A stretch of DNA of 64,000 bases from Prevotella sp. (GCA_017554105.1 JAFZIY010000015.1:124001-188000), one strand, 5' to 3'; shown: positions 8,334 through 17,360, counted from the first letter of the stretch. The notes: generated by a model from the sequence alone, not told the origin. A program made the numbers and translations.

Positions 8334-10169
8334 TTAATGGGCATCCTGATTGTGAAAGTACTCGTATAGAATCGTGCCCTTTTGTTTTCCGATAATACTG
8401 ATAAGGGTATCTAAATCGGCGTTTTTTATCTGCTTGACAGTCTTTAACTGCTTGATTAACAGGTCTTTAGTCTTCGGTCCGATGCCTTTTATGTTGTCCA
8501 GTTCGGAGTGCAGTGCGTGTTTCGATCGTTTGTCGCGGTGGAACGTTATGGCATAGCGGTGCACCTCATCCTGTATGCGTGTGAGCACATGGAACAGTTC
8601 AGAGTCGGTTTTCATGCCGATAACAACGGGCGGAAAGCCAAATAACAGTTCGTTCGTTCGGTGCCTGTTGTCTTTCGCAAGACCTGCAATGGGGATGTGG
8701 ATGTGCAGTTCGTCTTCCACCACTTGTCTCACAACCTCCATTTGTCCCTTTCCACCGTCGGTGATGATAAGGTCGGGTAGTGGTTGCTCTTCTTCAATCA
8801 TACGACTGTATCGGCGCAGAACCACCTCCTTCATCGATGCGTAGTCATCAGGCCCTACCACAGTCTTTATATTGTATTTCCTATAGTCTTTTTTACTCGG
8901 TTTCATCCCTTTAAAGACCACGCAACCCGCTACGGCATCCGTTCCTGAGATGTTAGAATTGTCGAAACACTCGATATGATACGGCATTTTATCCATTCCA
9001 AGCGCTTTTTGCAGTTCCTTCATCAGTCGCGTCTGTTTCTGTTCAGGATTCAGTTTTTCCGCTTGCTTGAGTCGGTCGAATCGGTATTGTTTGCCGTTCA
9101 TTGCCGATAATTCCAGCAAATGTTTCTTGTCTCCACGCTGAGGTACGGTAATTGTCACTCCGGGTATCGGTGTTTCGGGCTCGAAAGGCAGGATAATCTC
9201 TGTTGCGTCACTCTTCACCTGTTCCCTTATCTGTATGATACCGAGCGTCAGGATATCGTCCTCTGTCTCGTCAAGTTTCTTCTTGAACTCGTATGTGAAA
9301 GCCTGATTTATCGCACCGTTTGTGACGTGCATGTAGTTGATATATGCCCTTGTGTCGTCATCGGTCAGGGTAAACACATCCACGTTGGTTATGATATGGC
9401 TCACCACCTCACTCTTCGAAGCGAAGTTCTCCAGAAGAACATACCGGCGTTTCAGCAGTTCTGCTTCTTCGAATCGTAGTTCGTCTGACGCTTTCATCAT
9501 CATTTCAAAGAGCCGTTTCTGCACCTCACGCGTGTTGCCTTTCAGTATCTCGCGTGCCTGACAGATGTTCTGCTGATAGTCGTCGATGGTCTGTTTCCCA
9601 ACACATGGCGCCGCACAGTTATGGATATGATACTCAAGGCACGGCTTGTATTTGCCCTCTTTTATTCCTTCTTCAGTTATTGGGAAGCGACAGGTACGTG
9701 GATGGTACAGTTCCTTTATTATATCCAGCAATCCGTACATTGCCCCGATGCTGGAGTAGGGACCAAAATACTGTCCCCATTTCTTGTTAATATTCCGTGT
9801 GGAAAATATTCTCGGAAGATACTCTTTTGTAACACATATACTTGGATATGTCTTCCCGTCTTTAAGCAGGATGTTGTATTTGGGCTGGTATTTCTTTATC
9901 AGGGAGTTCTCCAGAAGTAGTGCATCCTCCTCTGTTTTCACCACGGTGTATGTTATGTTCCATATCTTGCTTACAAGAACTTTTGTCTTGTAGCGGTCCA
10001 CTTCTTTATGGAAGTATGACGAGACTCGGTTTTTCAGGTTCTTGGCCTTGCCCACATAAATTATGGTTCCCTCCCTGTCGTAGTACTGGTAGCTTCCAGA
10101 TTGCGAGGGGAGAGACGCCACTATGCTCTTCAGATGGGCTAAACGAGCCTCGTTTTCTTCCTTTGTCAT
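8334..10169 (-). CDS. uvrC: UvrABC excinuclease subunit C
   Basis: UvrC makes both incisions in nucleotide excision repair. From the ATG at 10169 the protein has 611 residues. The frame is open to 10241, but the extra 24 codons include a parS palindrome (read as NVSRET) and nothing like UvrC, so the shorter form is preferred. Domains: GIY-YIG nuclease (IIYVGKAKNLKNRVSSYF, near the N-terminus), UvrB-binding UVR motif (DELRFEEAELLKRRY), RNase H-like 5' nuclease (CFDNSNISGTDAVAG, DLIITDGGKGQ), and a helix-hairpin-helix pair at the end (LDNIKGIGPKTKDLL). It follows apt on the same strand and is probably co-transcribed. Confidence 0.95.
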   Translation of the reverse strand: MTKEENEARLAHLKSIVASLPSQSGSYQYYDREGTIIYVGKAKNLKNRVSSYFHKEVDRYKTKVLVSKIWNITYTVVKTEEDALLLENSLIKKYQPKYNILLKDGKTYPSICVTKEYLPRIFSTRNINKKWGQYFGPYSSIGAMYGLLDIIKELYHPRTCRFPITEEGIKEGKYKPCLEYHIHNCAAPCVGKQTIDDYQQNICQAREILKGNTREVQKRLFEMMMKASDELRFEEAELLKRRYVLLENFASKSEVVSHIITNVDVFTLTDDDTRAYINYMHVTNGAINQAFTYEFKKKLDETEDDILTLGIIQIREQVKSDATEIILPFEPETPIPGVTITVPQRGDKKHLLELSAMNGKQYRFDRLKQAEKLNPEQKQTRLMKELQKALGMDKMPYHIECFDNSNISGTDAVAGCVVFKGMKPSKKDYRKYNIKTVVGPDDYASMKEVVLRRYSRMIEEEQPLPDLIITDGGKGQMEVVRQVVEDELHIHIPIAGLAKDNRHRTNELLFGFPPVVIGMKTDSELFHVLTRIQDEVHRYAITFHRDKRSKHALHSELDNIKGIGPKTKDLLIKQLKTVKQIKNADLDTLISIIGKQKGTILYEYFHNQDAH

Positions 10170-10187
10170 CCGCTTTACGATGTCATT

Positions 10188-10203
10188 TGTTTCACGTGAA
10201 ACA
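10188..10203. other. parS-type centromere site 1 (ParB binding)
   Basis: TGTTTCACGTGAAACA is a perfect 16-bp palindrome identical to the consensus chromosomal parS sequence first defined in Bacillus and conserved across most bacterial phyla. It lies in the 79-nt gap between apt and the chosen uvrC start. The second copy is 621 bp away at 10825-10840. The parA and parB genes themselves are not in this window. Confidence 0.85.
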
Positions 10204-10248
10204 TTGATTATTTCCACGTAAGATGCTGACTTGCAGCGCAAGAGGTCG

Positions 10249-10779
10249 TTACACCTGTATCAAGGTGCTTACTTCGATGTCGTCGTCGAAGATATTTCGT
10301 CCTTCAAATCCTTCGTTGACGAGTTCGATGATGAAGTTTATGTAAACCTTCTTTGGGTTGAACTTCTTCACGAGGTTGCATGCTGCCTTCATCGTTCCGC
10401 CAGTAGCAAGGAGGTCGTCGTGAAGCAGTACCACATCGTCTGTTGTTATTGCGTCCTTGTGAATCTCAATGGTGTCGGTGCCATATTCCTTCTCGTAACT
10501 CTCCTGAATTGTCTCTGAAGGCAGTTTTCCAGGCTTGCGACAGAGTATAACGCCAGCACCGAGACGTACGGCGAGCGCCGATGCCATTACGAAACCACGG
10601 CTCTCTATTCCCACCACCTTGGTGATGCCCTTGTCTTTGTAGATTTCGTAGAGTTCGTCTATCATCTCCTGAAGACACTCTCCGCTCTTAAACAGTGTTG
10701 TGACGTCGCGGAAGTTTACTCCCTTTACTGGGAAATCTGGAATGCATCTCAGATTGTCCATCAATAGTTTGTTGTTCAT
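10249..10779 (-). CDS. apt: Adenine phosphoribosyltransferase
   Basis: Apt salvages adenine to AMP using PRPP. The 176-residue product carries the family pattern: an N-terminal FPVKGVNFRDVTTLF, GIESRGFVMASALA that contacts the base, CRKPGKLP, and the PRPP loop VVLLHDDLLATGGT (about residues 122-135). Two parS sites flank the gene, one on each side, an arrangement that marks this as part of the chromosome's centromere-like region. uvrC follows downstream. Confidence 0.95.
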   Translation of the reverse strand: MNNKLLMDNLRCIPDFPVKGVNFRDVTTLFKSGECLQEMIDELYEIYKDKGITKVVGIESRGFVMASALAVRLGAGVILCRKPGKLPSETIQESYEKEYGTDTIEIHKDAITTDDVVLLHDDLLATGGTMKAACNLVKKFNPKKVYINFIIELVNEGFEGRNIFDDDIEVSTLIQV

Positions 10780-10824
10780 AAGTATAGTTTTATATAATTG
10801 ATTTTAAATTAATTGCACATTAAT

Positions 10825-10840
10825 TGTTTCACGTGAAACA
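10825..10840. other. parS-type centromere site 2 (ParB binding)
   Basis: A second perfect TGTTTCACGTGAAACA, in the 103-nt gap between mnmG and apt. Two exact 16-bp palindromes within 650 bp are very unlikely by chance and form a small parS cluster. In many bacteria mnmG (gidA) lies close to the parAB/parS region, so the context fits. Confidence 0.87.
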
Positions 10841-10882
10841 ATCATTCTTTTCCTTGTCTCTTTCCTCCTCTTGTCAAGGCTC

Positions 10883-12835
10883 TCATCTCCCCATCAGTAC
10901 AAGCAGTACATTGATGTCGCTGGGTGACACTCCTGATATGCGTGATGCCTGTGCCAGAGTCTCCGGATCGATGCGTGAGAGTTTCTGACGAGCCTCGATG
11001 GAGATGTGGTCCATCGACATGTAGTCGAACTTCCCCTTAATCTTTATGTTCTCCAGTCGGTGCATCTTGTCGGCAACCTCACGTTCCCTTTCTATATATC
11101 CGGCATACTTCATCCTCACCTCTGCCGCCTCCGCAATCTCCTCCTTACGGTTTTCGGGGGCGTCGAGAGCCTCTTTCAGTTCTGGAATCAGCGTAGCCAG
11201 TTTCTGGATGTCTATCTGCGGACGTCCCAGAAGTTCTATCGCCTTGCAACCGGTGCGCAGTGGGGTAGTGCCGAATGACTCGAGTGCGCTTGCCGTTTCC
11301 TTAGGACTCATTGATGTCTTGCGGCATATCTCGATGATATGTTCTATGTGACGGCTCTTCTCTTCCCACCAGTCCAGCCTGTCGCGCTTGGCAACACCCA
11401 GTTCGTATGCCCGTCGTGTGAGTCGTGCGTCGGCATCGTCCTGTCTGAGAAGGATGCGATATTCGGCTCTTGACGTGAACATACGGTATGGTTCGTCCAC
11501 ACCTTTCGTTACCAGGTCGTCGATGAGAACGCCGATATACGACTCATCCCTGTGCATCACAAATGGGGTGGTGGATGCTGGTTGTTGTGTGTCGGAACCT
11601 GCAAAAAGTGCCGCATTCACCCCAGCCACAAGTCCCTGTCCCGCGGCTTCTTCGTACCCCGTAGTACCATTCACCTGACCAGCAAAAAACAGTCCGCAAA
11701 TTATCTTCGATTCCAACGAATGTTTCAGTTGTGTGGGGTCGAAGAAATCGTACTCTATTGCATAGCCGGGACGATATACCTTCAGGTCTCTGAGTGCGGG
11801 AATGCACTTCAGTGCGTTTATCTGAACATCTATTGGCATGCTCGAAGAGAAGCCGTTCAGGTACATTTCGTTGGTGTCTGTGCCCTCCGGTTCAAGGAAG
11901 AGAGGGTGACTCTCACGGTCGGGGAAGGTCACGAGTTTCGTCTCTACAGAAGGGCAGTAGCGTGGTCCGATGCTGTTTATCTGACCGTTGTAGAGTGGGG
12001 AATCGGACAGTCCTGAGCGCAACACCTTGTGAACCTCGGCGTTGGTGGAGAATGTCCAGCATGGCAGTTGCGGTAACTGACGCGCCTCACCCATATAGGA
12101 GAACTTGTGGAAGTCGGTCTCTCCCGGCTGTATCTCGGTGTCCTCGAAGTGCACCGAGCGACGGTCGATGCGCACAGGCGTTCCTGTTTTCATACGTGCC
12201 GAGGTGATTCCGTGACGTGTTATGCTCTCGGTGAAGTGCTCCACGGCAGGTTCTGCAATCCTGCCTCCGGGTATCATCTTGCGCCCGACGTGCATTAGTC
12301 CGTTGAGGAAGGTGCCCGCCGTGATGACCACCGCTTTGGCATGCAGTTCCACTCCCCATATCGTGCGCACTCCGATGACGCTTTTCCTCGCCTTGTCGGT
12401 GACCTGCGCCATCCCTGTCTCATCGGTCTTCACCTCAGGGAGATTCTCGTCCACTATCAGTTCGTCGGCCTGATCCTGCCAGATGTCAAGATTCGGTGTG
12501 TTGTCGAGCATCGAACGCCATTTCCAGATGAACTTACCCCTGTCGCATTGGGCACGCGGACTCCACATGGCAGGTCCCTTCGAGCGGTTCAGCATGCGGA
12601 ACTGTATTGCCGTAGCATCGGTAACCAGTCCCATCATTCCGCCCAAAGCGTCCACTTCGCGCACAATCTGTCCCTTTGCAATGCCGCCTACTGCGGGGTT
12701 GCAACTCATCTGTGCAATCTTGTTCATGTCCATTGTCACGAGGCAGGTCTTTGCTCCCATGTTGGCACTTGCGCATGCTGCCTCGCAGCCTGCGTGCCCA
12801 CCTCCAATGACAATCACATCGTATTTCAGAATCAT
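10883..12835 (-). CDS. mnmG: tRNA uridine-5-carboxymethylaminomethyl modification enzyme MnmG (GidA)
   Basis: MnmG works with MnmE to place carboxymethylaminomethyl groups on the wobble uridine of several tRNAs. The 650-residue product begins with the FAD-binding VIVIGGGHAGCEAACAS (about 7-23), then SCNPAVGGIAKG with a conserved cysteine, the central RAEYRILLRQDDADARLT, and the MnmE-interacting C-terminal LSRIDPETLAQASRISGVSP. Full length for the family. It is upstream of parS2 and apt on the same strand. A TAATTTTG match at 12859-12866 is a weak promoter candidate. Confidence 0.96.
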   Translation of the reverse strand: MILKYDVIVIGGGHAGCEAACASANMGAKTCLVTMDMNKIAQMSCNPAVGGIAKGQIVREVDALGGMMGLVTDATAIQFRMLNRSKGPAMWSPRAQCDRGKFIWKWRSMLDNTPNLDIWQDQADELIVDENLPEVKTDETGMAQVTDKARKSVIGVRTIWGVELHAKAVVITAGTFLNGLMHVGRKMIPGGRIAEPAVEHFTESITRHGITSARMKTGTPVRIDRRSVHFEDTEIQPGETDFHKFSYMGEARQLPQLPCWTFSTNAEVHKVLRSGLSDSPLYNGQINSIGPRYCPSVETKLVTFPDRESHPLFLEPEGTDTNEMYLNGFSSSMPIDVQINALKCIPALRDLKVYRPGYAIEYDFFDPTQLKHSLESKIICGLFFAGQVNGTTGYEEAAGQGLVAGVNAALFAGSDTQQPASTTPFVMHRDESYIGVLIDDLVTKGVDEPYRMFTSRAEYRILLRQDDADARLTRRAYELGVAKRDRLDWWEEKSRHIEHIIEICRKTSMSPKETASALESFGTTPLRTGCKAIELLGRPQIDIQKLATLIPELKEALDAPENRKEEIAEAAEVRMKYAGYIEREREVADKMHRLENIKIKGKFDYMSMDHISIEARQKLSRIDPETLAQASRISGVSPSDINVLLVLMGR

Positions 12836-13122
12836 AGATAATCAAGCCTTATGCCCTGCAAAATTACTAAAAGTTTTGCAAATACTATTCTTATTCTCAT
12901 TTTTTGAATAATTAGCACTAAAGTGTTAACAAATCTTAATTCAAAACAAACAAAACAATCAGTGACCGATGATGATTGACCTTTTCATTGATGCCCTTTT
13001 GCAGTCCGAAAGATGGCTTTTTACAGTCCGAAAGGTCATCTTTTGCCCCTCGAAAGACCATCATTTAGGATGTTGATGCATATACAAAATTGAGATTTTT
13101 CTGTTTTTTTCTCCCTCAAATA
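12836..13122. other. Long intergenic region with degenerate CCGAAAG repeats
   Basis: The mnmG-frdC gap (12836-13282) holds no plausible gene. Around 13000-13065 a loose repeat occurs three times: CTTTTGCAGTCCGAAAGATG, CTTTTTACAGTCCGAAAGGT and CTTTTGCCCCTCGAAAGACC. Related text (GCATGTCGAAAGATGG) appears at about 47900 in another gap. The rest is AT-rich leader DNA and the frd promoter. Confidence 0.55.
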
Positions 13123-13153
13123 TTTGAAATCTCATTAAATTATGGTATATTTG
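13123..13153 (+). promoter_or_regulatory. Promoter of the fumarate reductase operon
   Basis: TTTG (13123-13126), 19 nt, TATATTTG (13146-13153): both elements of the Bacteroidetes promoter are exact. The leader to the frdC ATG would be about 125 nt and contains GGTATTTCCAAATACC, a perfect palindrome (13164-13179) that could be an operator or a leader hairpin. Confidence 0.75.
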
Positions 13154-13282
13154 CACCCTAAATGGTATTTCCAAATACCTATATCAAGGTATTAATACTC
13201 AGAAAAACGCTATAGTTTTAGCATGCAAGAGAAACCCTATTTAAATTAATTCTAATATTAAATAATTCAAAATCAATCATTT

Positions 13283-13978
13283 ATGTGGTTAACTAATTCA
13301 TCTATTGGAAGGAAGGTAGTGATGTCGGTTACCGGTGTCTGCCTTATCTTGTTCTTGACTTTCCGCTGTGCGATGAATGTTGTGGCGCTATTCTCTGGAG
13401 AAGCCTACAATGTCATCTGCGAACTGTTGGGGTCTAATTGGTATGCCGTTGCCGCCACCTGTGGTCTGGCAGCGTTGGCATTGATTCACTTCTTCTTCGC
13501 ATTCTGGCTGACGATGCAGAACCGCAAGGCACGCGGTCCTGAGCGTTATCATGAGACAGCGCGCAGAAGTGAGGTGTCATGGGCTTCTCAGAACATGCTC
13601 GTTTTGGGTATCATCATCGTTCTGGGCTTGATTCTCCACCTCTTCAATTTCTGGTACAACATGATGTTTGCCGAGATTGTGGGCATGGAAGGACTGGCTC
13701 ACGGACCAGCCGATGGCTTTGCCTGGATCAAGGAAACATTCTCGTGCTGGGTTTATGTGGTGCTTTACATCATCTGGCTTGTTGCCCTCTGGTTCCATCT
13801 CTCTCACGGTTTCTGGAGTGCCATGCAGACACTCGGCTTGAACGGTAAGATTTGGTTCAAGCGTTGGAAGGTTATCGGTATTATCTACACCACCGTTCTT
13901 ATTGCGCTGTTCATCATCGTTGTTCTTGCCTTTGCTTTCAAGTGTGCTCCGAGCCTCTGCTGTGGTGCTTGTAGCTAA
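13283..13978 (+). CDS. frdC: Fumarate reductase/succinate dehydrogenase cytochrome b subunit
   Basis: The membrane anchor of a type-B fumarate reductase/succinate dehydrogenase, 231 residues with about five membrane helices. It passes electrons between menaquinol and the FrdB clusters and should carry two b haems; the conserved histidines in helices (IHFFFAFW, ILHLFNFW, FHLSHGFW) are visible. A single cytochrome subunit placed first, ahead of A and B, is the usual frdCAB order in Bacteroidetes, where the enzyme reduces fumarate to succinate at the end of fermentation. The operon promoter is at 13123-13153. Confidence 0.93.
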   Translation: MWLTNSSIGRKVVMSVTGVCLILFLTFRCAMNVVALFSGEAYNVICELLGSNWYAVAATCGLAALALIHFFFAFWLTMQNRKARGPERYHETARRSEVSWASQNMLVLGIIIVLGLILHLFNFWYNMMFAEIVGMEGLAHGPADGFAWIKETFSCWVYVVLYIIWLVALWFHLSHGFWSAMQTLGLNGKIWFKRWKVIGIIYTTVLIALFIIVVLAFAFKCAPSLCCGACS

Positions 13979-14036
13979 TGGCAGCGTGAATTAAGAACAA
14001 ATGTAAATTGTAAATTCGAAAATCGTAGATTACATT

Positions 14037-16019
14037 ATGACAAAGACATTAAATTCAAGGATTCCAGAAGGCCCAGTGGCCGAGAAATGGACCAACTATA
14101 AAGCACATCAGCGACTGGTGAACCCAAAGAACAAACTGAAACTCGACGTCATCGTCGTAGGTACAGGTTTGGCAGGTGCCAGTGCTGCCGCTTCTCTTGG
14201 TGAGATGGGCTTCAATGTGCTTAACTTCTGCATTCAGGACTCTCCACGCCGTGCTCACTCTATCGCAGCACAGGGTGGTATCAATGCAGCAAAGAACTAT
14301 CAGAACGACGGTGACTCAGTTTATCGTCTGTTCTACGACACTGTCAAGGGTGGTGACTATCGTGCCCGTGAGGCAAATGTTTACCGCTTGGCAGAGGTTT
14401 CTAACAATATCATCGACCAGTGTGTGGCACAGGGAGTGCCCTTCGCACGTGAGTATGGCGGCATGCTTGCCAACCGTTCTTTCGGTGGTGCGCAGGTAAG
14501 TCGTACCTTCTATGCCAAGGGACAGACAGGTCAGCAGTTGCTGCTCGGTGCCTATTCTTCGCTGATGTGCCAGGTTAATGCCGGCAAGGTGAAGCTTTAC
14601 ACCCGCTATGAGATGGAAGACGTGGTAATCGTTGACGGTCGTGCTCGCGGTATCATCGCAAAGAACCTTGTTACAGGTGAGTTGGAGCGTTTCTCTGCAA
14701 ACGCTGTTGTCATCGCAACTGGTGGTTATGGAAACACCTATTTCCTCTCAACCAACGCAATGGGTTGCAACTGTACCGCAGCAGTTCAGTGCTTCCGCAA
14801 GGGTGCTTACTTCGCAAATCCTTCTTATGTTCAGATTCACCCGACATGTATTCCTGTACATGGTGACAAGCAGTCGAAACTGACGCTGATGTCAGAGTCG
14901 CTCCGTAACGACGGACGTATCTGGGTTCCGAAGAAACTGGAGGATGCTAAGGCACTGCAGGACGGAACGAAGAAGGGTAGCGATATTCCCGAGGAAGACC
15001 GCGACTACTATCTCGAGCGCCGCTATCCGGCATTCGGTAACCTCGTGCCTCGTGACGTTGCGAGCCGCGCAGCCAAGGAGCGTTGCGACAAGGGATTTGG
15101 AGTTAACAACACCGGTCTTGCCGTGTTCCTCGACTTCTCTGAGTCTATTGAGCGTCTCGGAATCGACATCGTACGCCAGCGTTATGGCAACCTCTTCGAC
15201 ATGTACGAGGAGATTACCGACGTTAACCCAGGCGAACTGGCTAACGAAATTAACGGAGTGAAATATTACAACCCGATGATGATATTCCCCGCTATCCACT
15301 ATACAATGGGTGGTATCTGGGTTGACTATGAGTTGCAGACCACCATCAAGGGTCTGTTTGCAATCGGCGAGTGTAACTTCTCCGATCATGGTGCTAACCG
15401 ACTCGGTGCTTCTGCTCTGATGCAGGGTCTGGCAGACGGATACTTCGTATTGCCTTACACCATCCAGAACTATCTCGCTGACCAGGACGTATGGCCACGC
15501 ATCTCCACCGACCTGCCAGAGTTCGACGAGGCAGAGAAGGGTGTTAATGCAGAGATTGACCGCCTGATGGGCATCCAGGGCAAGCGTTCTGTTGACTCTA
15601 TCCATAAGGAACTGGGACATATCATGTGGGAACACGTTGGTATGGGACGTACTGCCGAGGGTCTGAAGGAAGGCATCGAGCTCATCAAGAAACTGAAGAA
15701 AGAGTTCGACACCAACCTCTTCATCCCTGGAAAGAAAGAAGGTCTCAACGTGGAGCTCGACAAGGCTATCCACCTTCGTGACTTCCTTCTCATGGGCCAG
15801 CTCGTTGCTTACGACGCACTTCACCGTAACGAATCGTGTGGTGGTCACTTCCGCGAGGAGTACCAGACCGAGGAAGGTGAGGCAAAGCGCGACGACGAGA
15901 ACTTCTTCTACGTAGGTTGCTGGGAGTATCAGGGCGACGACACCGCCGCTCCAGAGCTCATCAAGGAACCACTCGAGTATGAGGCAATAAAGGTACAAAC
16001 CAGAAATTACAAAAATTAG
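14037..16019 (+). CDS. frdA: Fumarate reductase/succinate dehydrogenase flavoprotein subunit
   Basis: The 660-residue catalytic subunit holds covalent FAD and the dicarboxylate site. It shows the dinucleotide-binding [18 protein letters not shown] (about 39-56), [12 protein letters not shown] containing the histidine expected to bind [11 protein letters not shown], a conserved HPTCIP stretch, the substrate-binding [12 protein letters not shown], and a long C-terminal domain with the [13 protein letters not shown] motif. It follows frdC by 58 nt. Its TAG stop merges into an array of 8-bp repeats, beyond which an unrelated gene separates it from frdB. Confidence 0.96.
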   Translation: MTKTLNSRIPEGPVAEKWTNYKAHQRLVNPKNKLKLDVIVVGTGLAGASAAASLGEMGFNVLNFCIQDSPRRAHSIAAQGGINAAKNYQNDGDSVYRLFYDTVKGGDYRAREANVYRLAEVSNNIIDQCVAQGVPFAREYGGMLANRSFGGAQVSRTFYAKGQTGQQLLLGAYSSLMCQVNAGKVKLYTRYEMEDVVIVDGRARGIIAKNLVTGELERFSANAVVIATGGYGNTYFLSTNAMGCNCTAAVQCFRKGAYFANPSYVQIHPTCIPVHGDKQSKLTLMSESLRNDGRIWVPKKLEDAKALQDGTKKGSDIPEEDRDYYLERRYPAFGNLVPRDVASRAAKERCDKGFGVNNTGLAVFLDFSESIERLGIDIVRQRYGNLFDMYEEITDVNPGELANEINGVKYYNPMMIFPAIHYTMGGIWVDYELQTTIKGLFAIGECNFSDHGANRLGASALMQGLADGYFVLPYTIQNYLADQDVWPRISTDLPEFDEAEKGVNAEIDRLMGIQGKRSVDSIHKELGHIMWEHVGMGRTAEGLKEGIELIKKLKKEFDTNLFIPGKKEGLNVELDKAIHLRDFLLMGQLVAYDALHRNESCGGHFREEYQTEEGEAKRDDENFFYVGCWEYQGDDTAAPELIKEPLEYEAIKVQTRNYKN

Positions 16020-16110
16020 TTGACGAGTTGACAAGTTGACGAGTTGACAAGTTAATACCATCGAGTATTGCGAGTCGGCAAGTCAATGAGTTGACAAGTT
16101 GATGAAATAA
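16017..16110 (+). repeat. 8-bp-unit repeat array, left arm of a hairpin-like element
   Basis: Directly after the frdA stop comes TTGACGAG TTGACAAG repeated twice (16020-16051), then diverged copies up to about 16107. The reverse complement of the same units lies at 16511-16548 on the far side of the four-helix-bundle gene. The same family forms compact hairpins at 53209-53303 and 57326-57432, and there is a one-sided copy at 56167-56185. Confidence 0.88.
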
Positions 16111-16159
16111 TCGAATATTTAATTTAAGTAAACAAGTTCAGGAAAAGACAGGTTAGATA

Positions 16160-16513
16160 ATGAATAACCATAAGGACTTGAAAGTGTGGCAGAAGAGCAT
16201 CGACCTCGTCGTTACTGTTTACAAGACGACAGGCGACTTCCCAAAAGAAGAACTCTTCGGAATAGTTTCCCAGATGAGACGTGCCGCCATTTCAATCCCG
16301 TCAAACATAGCAGAAGGATACGGAAGGATTTATGACAAGGAGACTGCAAAGTTCTTAAGCAATGCCTTAGGGTCTGCAACAGAACTGGAAACGCAGTTGA
16401 TAATCTCGAAGGAACTTGGCTATCTTTCATTAGATAACTATCAGATGCAGATAAGTCAAATAGAAGAGATAATCCGAATGTTATCGAGTTTGATAAAATC
16501 ATTAGACAATTAA
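16160..16513 (+). CDS. Four-helix-bundle protein (S23/IVS family) inserted between frdA and frdB
   Basis: The 117-residue product belongs to the S23-like four-helix-bundle family, named after proteins encoded in 23S rRNA intervening sequences and related in fold to the Avd accessory protein of diversity-generating retroelements. Typical features are HKDLKVWQKSIDLV at the start, the central SQMRRAAISIPSNIAEG, and a last helix SQIEEIIRMLSSLIKSL. The family's function is unknown; members form basic pentamers that may bind nucleic acid. It is not part of fumarate reductase. Its TAA stop is the first triplet of the right-hand repeat arm, so gene and repeats look like one unit. Confidence 0.9.
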   Translation: MNNHKDLKVWQKSIDLVVTVYKTTGDFPKEELFGIVSQMRRAAISIPSNIAEGYGRIYDKETAKFLSNALGSATELETQLIISKELGYLSLDNYQMQISQIEEIIRMLSSLIKSLDN

Positions 16514-16548
16514 CTTGTCAACTCGTCAACTTGTTTACTTGTCAACTT
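16511..16548 (-). repeat. 8-bp-unit repeat array, right arm of the element
   Basis: TTAACTTGTCAACTCGTCAA and the bases that follow form the inverse of the arm after frdA. It ends 9 nt before the frdB ATG. Together the arms enclose about 530 bp. Confidence 0.88.
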
Positions 16549-16557
16549 AAAAATATT

Positions 16558-17313
16558 ATGGCAAAAAATATTTCATTCACATTACATTTCTGGCGCCAGA
16601 ACGGACCGAGAGAGGAAGGTCACTTCGACACTCGCCAGATGAAAGACATTCCAGATGACACCTCGTTCCTGGAGATGCTCGACATCCTCAATGAGGAACT
16701 CATCAACGAGGGAAAAGAACCATTCGTGTTCGACCACGACTGCCGCGAGGGTATCTGCGGTATGTGCTCACTCTATATCAACGGACACCCACACGGACCG
16801 GCAACAGGAGCAACGACATGTCAGCTCTATATGCGCCGTTTCGAGGACGGTCAGGACATCTGGGTAGAGCCATGGCGCTCGGCTGCATTCCCTGTTATCA
16901 AGGACTGTATGGTTGACCGCGGTGCTTTCGACAAGATTATCGCTGCCGGTGGCTATAACACCATCCGTACAGGACAGGCACAGGATGCCAATGCCATCCT
17001 TATTCCGAAGGAAGATGCCGATGAGGCAATGGATGCTGCCAGCTGCATCGGATGCGGTTGCTGCGTTGCTGCCTGCAAGAACGGTTCTGCAATGCTCTTC
17101 GTATCTTCTAAGGTGTCACAGCTCGCACTGCTCCCACAGGGCCGTCCTGAGGCTGCTAAGCGTGCCAAAGCAATGGTTATGAAGATGGAGGAACTCGGTT
17201 TCGGTAACTGCACCAATACCCGCGCCTGCGAGGCAGAGTGCCCGAAGAACGAGTCAATCTCTAACATCGCACGTCTGAACCGCGAGTTCATCACTGCGAA
17301 GTTCAAGGATTAA
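16558..17313 (+). CDS. frdB: Fumarate reductase/succinate dehydrogenase iron-sulfur subunit
   Basis: The 251-residue subunit relays electrons between FrdC and FrdA. All three cluster sites are present: [2Fe-2S] in DHDCREGICGMCSLY (about 59-73), [4Fe-4S] in ASCIGCGCCVAACKNG, and [3Fe-4S] in NCTNTRACEAECPKNES. Translation from the ATG at 16558 (MAKNISFTLHFW) is chosen over an upstream in-frame ATG that lies inside the repeat arm. The gap of 538 nt to frdA is filled by the four-helix-bundle element, so this gene depends on read-through of that insert or on a promoter inside it. Confidence 0.96.
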   Translation: MAKNISFTLHFWRQNGPREEGHFDTRQMKDIPDDTSFLEMLDILNEELINEGKEPFVFDHDCREGICGMCSLYINGHPHGPATGATTCQLYMRRFEDGQDIWVEPWRSAAFPVIKDCMVDRGAFDKIIAAGGYNTIRTGQAQDANAILIPKEDADEAMDAASCIGCGCCVAACKNGSAMLFVSSKVSQLALLPQGRPEAAKRAKAMVMKMEELGFGNCTNTRACEAECPKNESISNIARLNREFITAKFKD

Positions 17314-17326
17314 TACACTCTCATCT

Positions 17327-17360
17327 TCACTCTCCTGCCCCTTTTGGGGTAGGGGAGTGA
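17327..17360 (+). terminator. Imperfect hairpin after frdB
   Basis: TCACTCTCCTGCCCC pairs with GGGGTAGGGGAGTGA around TTTT. It lies 14 nt after the frdB stop, but there is no strong T-tract. It also resembles the CCCTCCC/GGGAGGG repeats seen elsewhere in the window. Confidence 0.5.

Noticed and set aside
10170..10241. UvrC starting at 10241 instead of 10169
   Set aside because: The added residues translate a parS site and do not resemble UvrC; the shorter start matches the family.
14892..16061. A 389-codon open frame on the minus strand opposite frdA
   Set aside because: Shadow of strongly biased frdA codons. It has no recognisable domain, an odd composition, and overlaps a well-supported gene along its whole length.
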